DNA from: Gilliamella bombi
GTDB taxonomy: Bacteria; Pseudomonadota; Gammaproteobacteria; Enterobacterales; Orbaceae
NCBI RefSeq assembly: GCF_900103255.1
Contig: NZ_FMWS01000008.1
Coordinates: 1 to 64,000 of the forward strand
Direction: 5' to 3'
DNA length: 64,000 bases
Shown: positions 61,944 to 64,000 of the stretch, one piece after another
Layout: each line of letters opens with the position of its first letter
Position numbering within the stretch: the first letter of the stretch is position 1
Translations under genes and position numbers: made by a program
The notes under the pieces: model-generated
Seen by the model: the letters and a program-made list of their open reading frames with translations, nothing else
Databases searched by the model: none
What the model was told of the DNA's origin: nothing

Positions 61944-63548
61944 ATGTCTTTATCTATTGTTTTAGCACAAAAAAACTGGTGTGTGGGCGACATTGAAGGG
62001 AACGTTCAGCAGATTATTGAATTGATAAATAGCCACTCATCCGATGATCTTATTATTTTTCCAGAACTTGCTTTGTGTGGTTATCCACCCGAAGATTTAA
62101 TTTTTCGTTCTGATTTTAAAGCTCGTTGCCAAAAAGCATTATCGTTGATTCAACAAGCGAGTCGGTACTGTGCAGTTATTGTTGGACATCCGCATTGGCA
62201 AGATCAAAATATTTATAATGCCCTTTCATTTTTTTATGATGGCGAATTGTTAGCTCGCTATCATAAACAGCGATTACCTAATTATGATGTATTTGATGAA
62301 AAGCGTTACTTTACGGCTGACAATCAAACTTGCGTAGTTGATTTTAAAGGTAAAAGGATTGGTTTACTAATTTGTGAAGATCTTTGGCAATTTGAGCCAG
62401 TTGATAATATCCATAAGGCTCAGGCTGATTTTGTTGTGGCTATTAACGCTTCGCCTTATGACTGCGACAAGCAGAAAAATCGTCGAGAGTTAGTTAAACA
62501 GCATGTTAAACGAACAGGTTTACCTTTCATTTATGTTAATCAAGTGGGTGGTCAAGACGAGCTGGTGTTTGATGGCGGATCATTTGTTTGTAATGAGCTT
62601 GGTGAAATTGTTTGTCAGCTAAAATCATTTGAAGAGCAAGTTTCTTCTTTTGAATATGGTGTAAATCATCAGGCGATAATTGATAATAATGGAAATGATC
62701 AATTAGCTTCAGTTTATGATGCATTGGTACTTGCAACTCGCGATTATGTTACTAAAAATGGCTTTCAAGGTGCAGTATTAGGGCTTTCTGGAGGGATTGA
62801 TTCAGCTTTAACCCTTGCTATTGCAGTTGATGCGCTAGGAAAAGATAAAGTGCAGGCAGTGATGATGCCATTTCGTTATACAGCCGATATTAGTATTGCT
62901 GATGCCAAAGAAGAAGCTGAAATATTAGGGGTTGAATTTGATATTATTTCGATTGAGCCAATGTTTGATGCGTTTATGGCATCGTTAAGTCCAATGTTTG
63001 TTGGTACGCCAAAAGATACTACTGAAGAAAATCTTCAAGCACGTTGTCGTGGTGTTGTTTTAATGGCACTATCAAATAAACGGCGCAGGCTGGTGCTGAC
63101 AACGGGTAATAAAAGTGAAATGTCGGTAGGTTATGCAACTCTTTATGGCGATATGGCTGGTGGGTTTGATGTTCTGAAAGATGTGCCTAAAACCATGGTT
63201 TTTGCATTGTCAAAATATCGGAATACTCGTTCTTATGTTATTCCTGAAAGAGTGATCACTCGCCCTCCATCAGCAGAGTTGGCTCCAGATCAAAAAGATG
63301 AAGACAGTTTACCGCCTTATGATATTTTAGATGGAATTTTGAAAGGTTATGTCGAACTTGATCTTTCCGTTGAACAACTTATTGCGCAAGGTTATGATGA
63401 AGCAACTGTAAGGCGTGTTATTAAATTGGTTGATATAAATGAGTATAAACGTCGCCAATCAGCGGTCGGTCCGAAAATAACAGCTCGTAACTTTGGCAAA
63501 GGTCGCCGTTATCCTATTACTTCTGCTTTCGGATTTAAAAATTGGTGA
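61944..63548 (+). CDS. nadE: Glutamine-dependent NAD+ synthetase
   Basis: A 534-residue two-domain enzyme: N-terminal nitrilase-type glutaminase with Glu-Lys-Cys triad (IFPELALCGYPPED, YHKQRLPNYDVF, LLICEDLWQ) and C-terminal NAD synthetase with the PP-loop LGLSGGIDSAL. It amidates nicotinate adenine dinucleotide using glutamine. This differs from the short ammonia-dependent NadE of E. coli. Start ATG 61944 (MSLSIVLAQKNW) is preferred. glnB follows 24 bases later, suggesting control by PII. Confidence 0.94.
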   Translation: MSLSIVLAQKNWCVGDIEGNVQQIIELINSHSSDDLIIFPELALCGYPPEDLIFRSDFKARCQKALSLIQQASRYCAVIVGHPHWQDQNIYNALSFFYDGELLARYHKQRLPNYDVFDEKRYFTADNQTCVVDFKGKRIGLLICEDLWQFEPVDNIHKAQADFVVAINASPYDCDKQKNRRELVKQHVKRTGLPFIYVNQVGGQDELVFDGGSFVCNELGEIVCQLKSFEEQVSSFEYGVNHQAIIDNNGNDQLASVYDALVLATRDYVTKNGFQGAVLGLSGGIDSALTLAIAVDALGKDKVQAVMMPFRYTADISIADAKEEAEILGVEFDIISIEPMFDAFMASLSPMFVGTPKDTTEENLQARCRGVVLMALSNKRRRLVLTTGNKSEMSVGYATLYGDMAGGFDVLKDVPKTMVFALSKYRNTRSYVIPERVITRPPSAELAPDQKDEDSLPPYDILDGILKGYVELDLSVEQLIAQGYDEATVRRVIKLVDINEYKRRQSAVGPKITARNFGKGRRYPITSAFGFKNW

Positions 63549-63554
63549 TCTTGA

Positions 63555-63911
<357 letters not shown>

Positions 63912-63917
63912 TTTAAA

Positions 63918-64000
63918 TTACTGAATGTCAGGTCGTTCTTGTTTGAGTAGCTCAGAAGTCACAATACCTTGGATCGAACAAATAAGAAGGTTCATATTTG
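63918..64000 (-). CDS. Possible C-terminal end of a leftward gene
   Basis: On the minus strand an open frame enters from the window edge and ends at a stop at 63918-63920. The visible tail reads LLICSIQGIVTSELLKQERPDIQ. It is too short to identify, and the frame may be chance. Confidence 0.3.
   Translation of the reverse strand, partial: NMNLLICSIQGIVTSELLKQERPDIQ

Overview
The window is a chromosomal segment of an AT-rich gammaproteobacterium. It carries an enterobacterial-type gene set (dksA-gluQ, sapBCDF, metA with a MetJ operator, rne with a separate scaffold, ftsN, L10 leader-rplJL-rpoBC, plsX-fabHDG-acpP-fabF, dnaE, accA). Gene order is partly broken relative to E. coli: pcnB, sapA, epd, secE-nusG and aroK are absent from their usual places. 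Low GC, short intergenic regions and divergence from E. coli suggest an insect-gut Orbaceae lineage (Gilliamella-like). That assignment is inference from gene content, not from a database search.

Layout. 1-4000: a leftward accessory cluster of two related lipoproteins, a large exported protein with WG-like repeats and a third, truncated lipoprotein, next to a possible coding remnant. 4400-7400: moaA, gluQ, dksA, folK. 7600-15200: a MmgE/PrpD-family enzyme facing a tightly coupled operon (fumarase/aspartase-superfamily lyase, GNAT, amino-acid ABC transporter), then aspC and syd. 15200-22300: rne with a long leader, then sapBCDF without sapA. 22450-25940: MetJ-controlled metA, then dtd, yihY, ftsN and rpsT on the minus strand. 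26160-39590: pgk-fbaA and rplKA-rplJL-rpoBC with their leaders and attenuator.

39600-47680 holds the most interesting system. A nine-gene operon encodes a stand-alone PRD-like protein, four small conserved proteins of unknown function (glycine-rich SFCGS, DUF4312, DUF4311, DUF4310; the last two are membrane proteins), an amidohydrolase/deacetylase, a DgaE-like PLP ammonia-lyase, a DgaF-like KDGP aldolase, and a BglG/LevR-type regulator with PRD and EIIA domains. A CRP-like site lies upstream. The simplest reading is uptake of an N-acylated amino-sugar acid by an uncharacterised multi-subunit transporter, then deacylation, ammonia elimination and aldol cleavage to pyruvate and glyceraldehyde-3-phosphate.

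47800-54160 is the yceD-rpmF-plsX-fabHDG-acpP-fabF lipid operon. After it come a frameshifted gldA fragment, dnaE, accA and dgkA, a badly decayed IS481-type transposase, aroB, and a rightward nadE-glnB pair that ends the window. No tRNA, rRNA or CRISPR array was seen.
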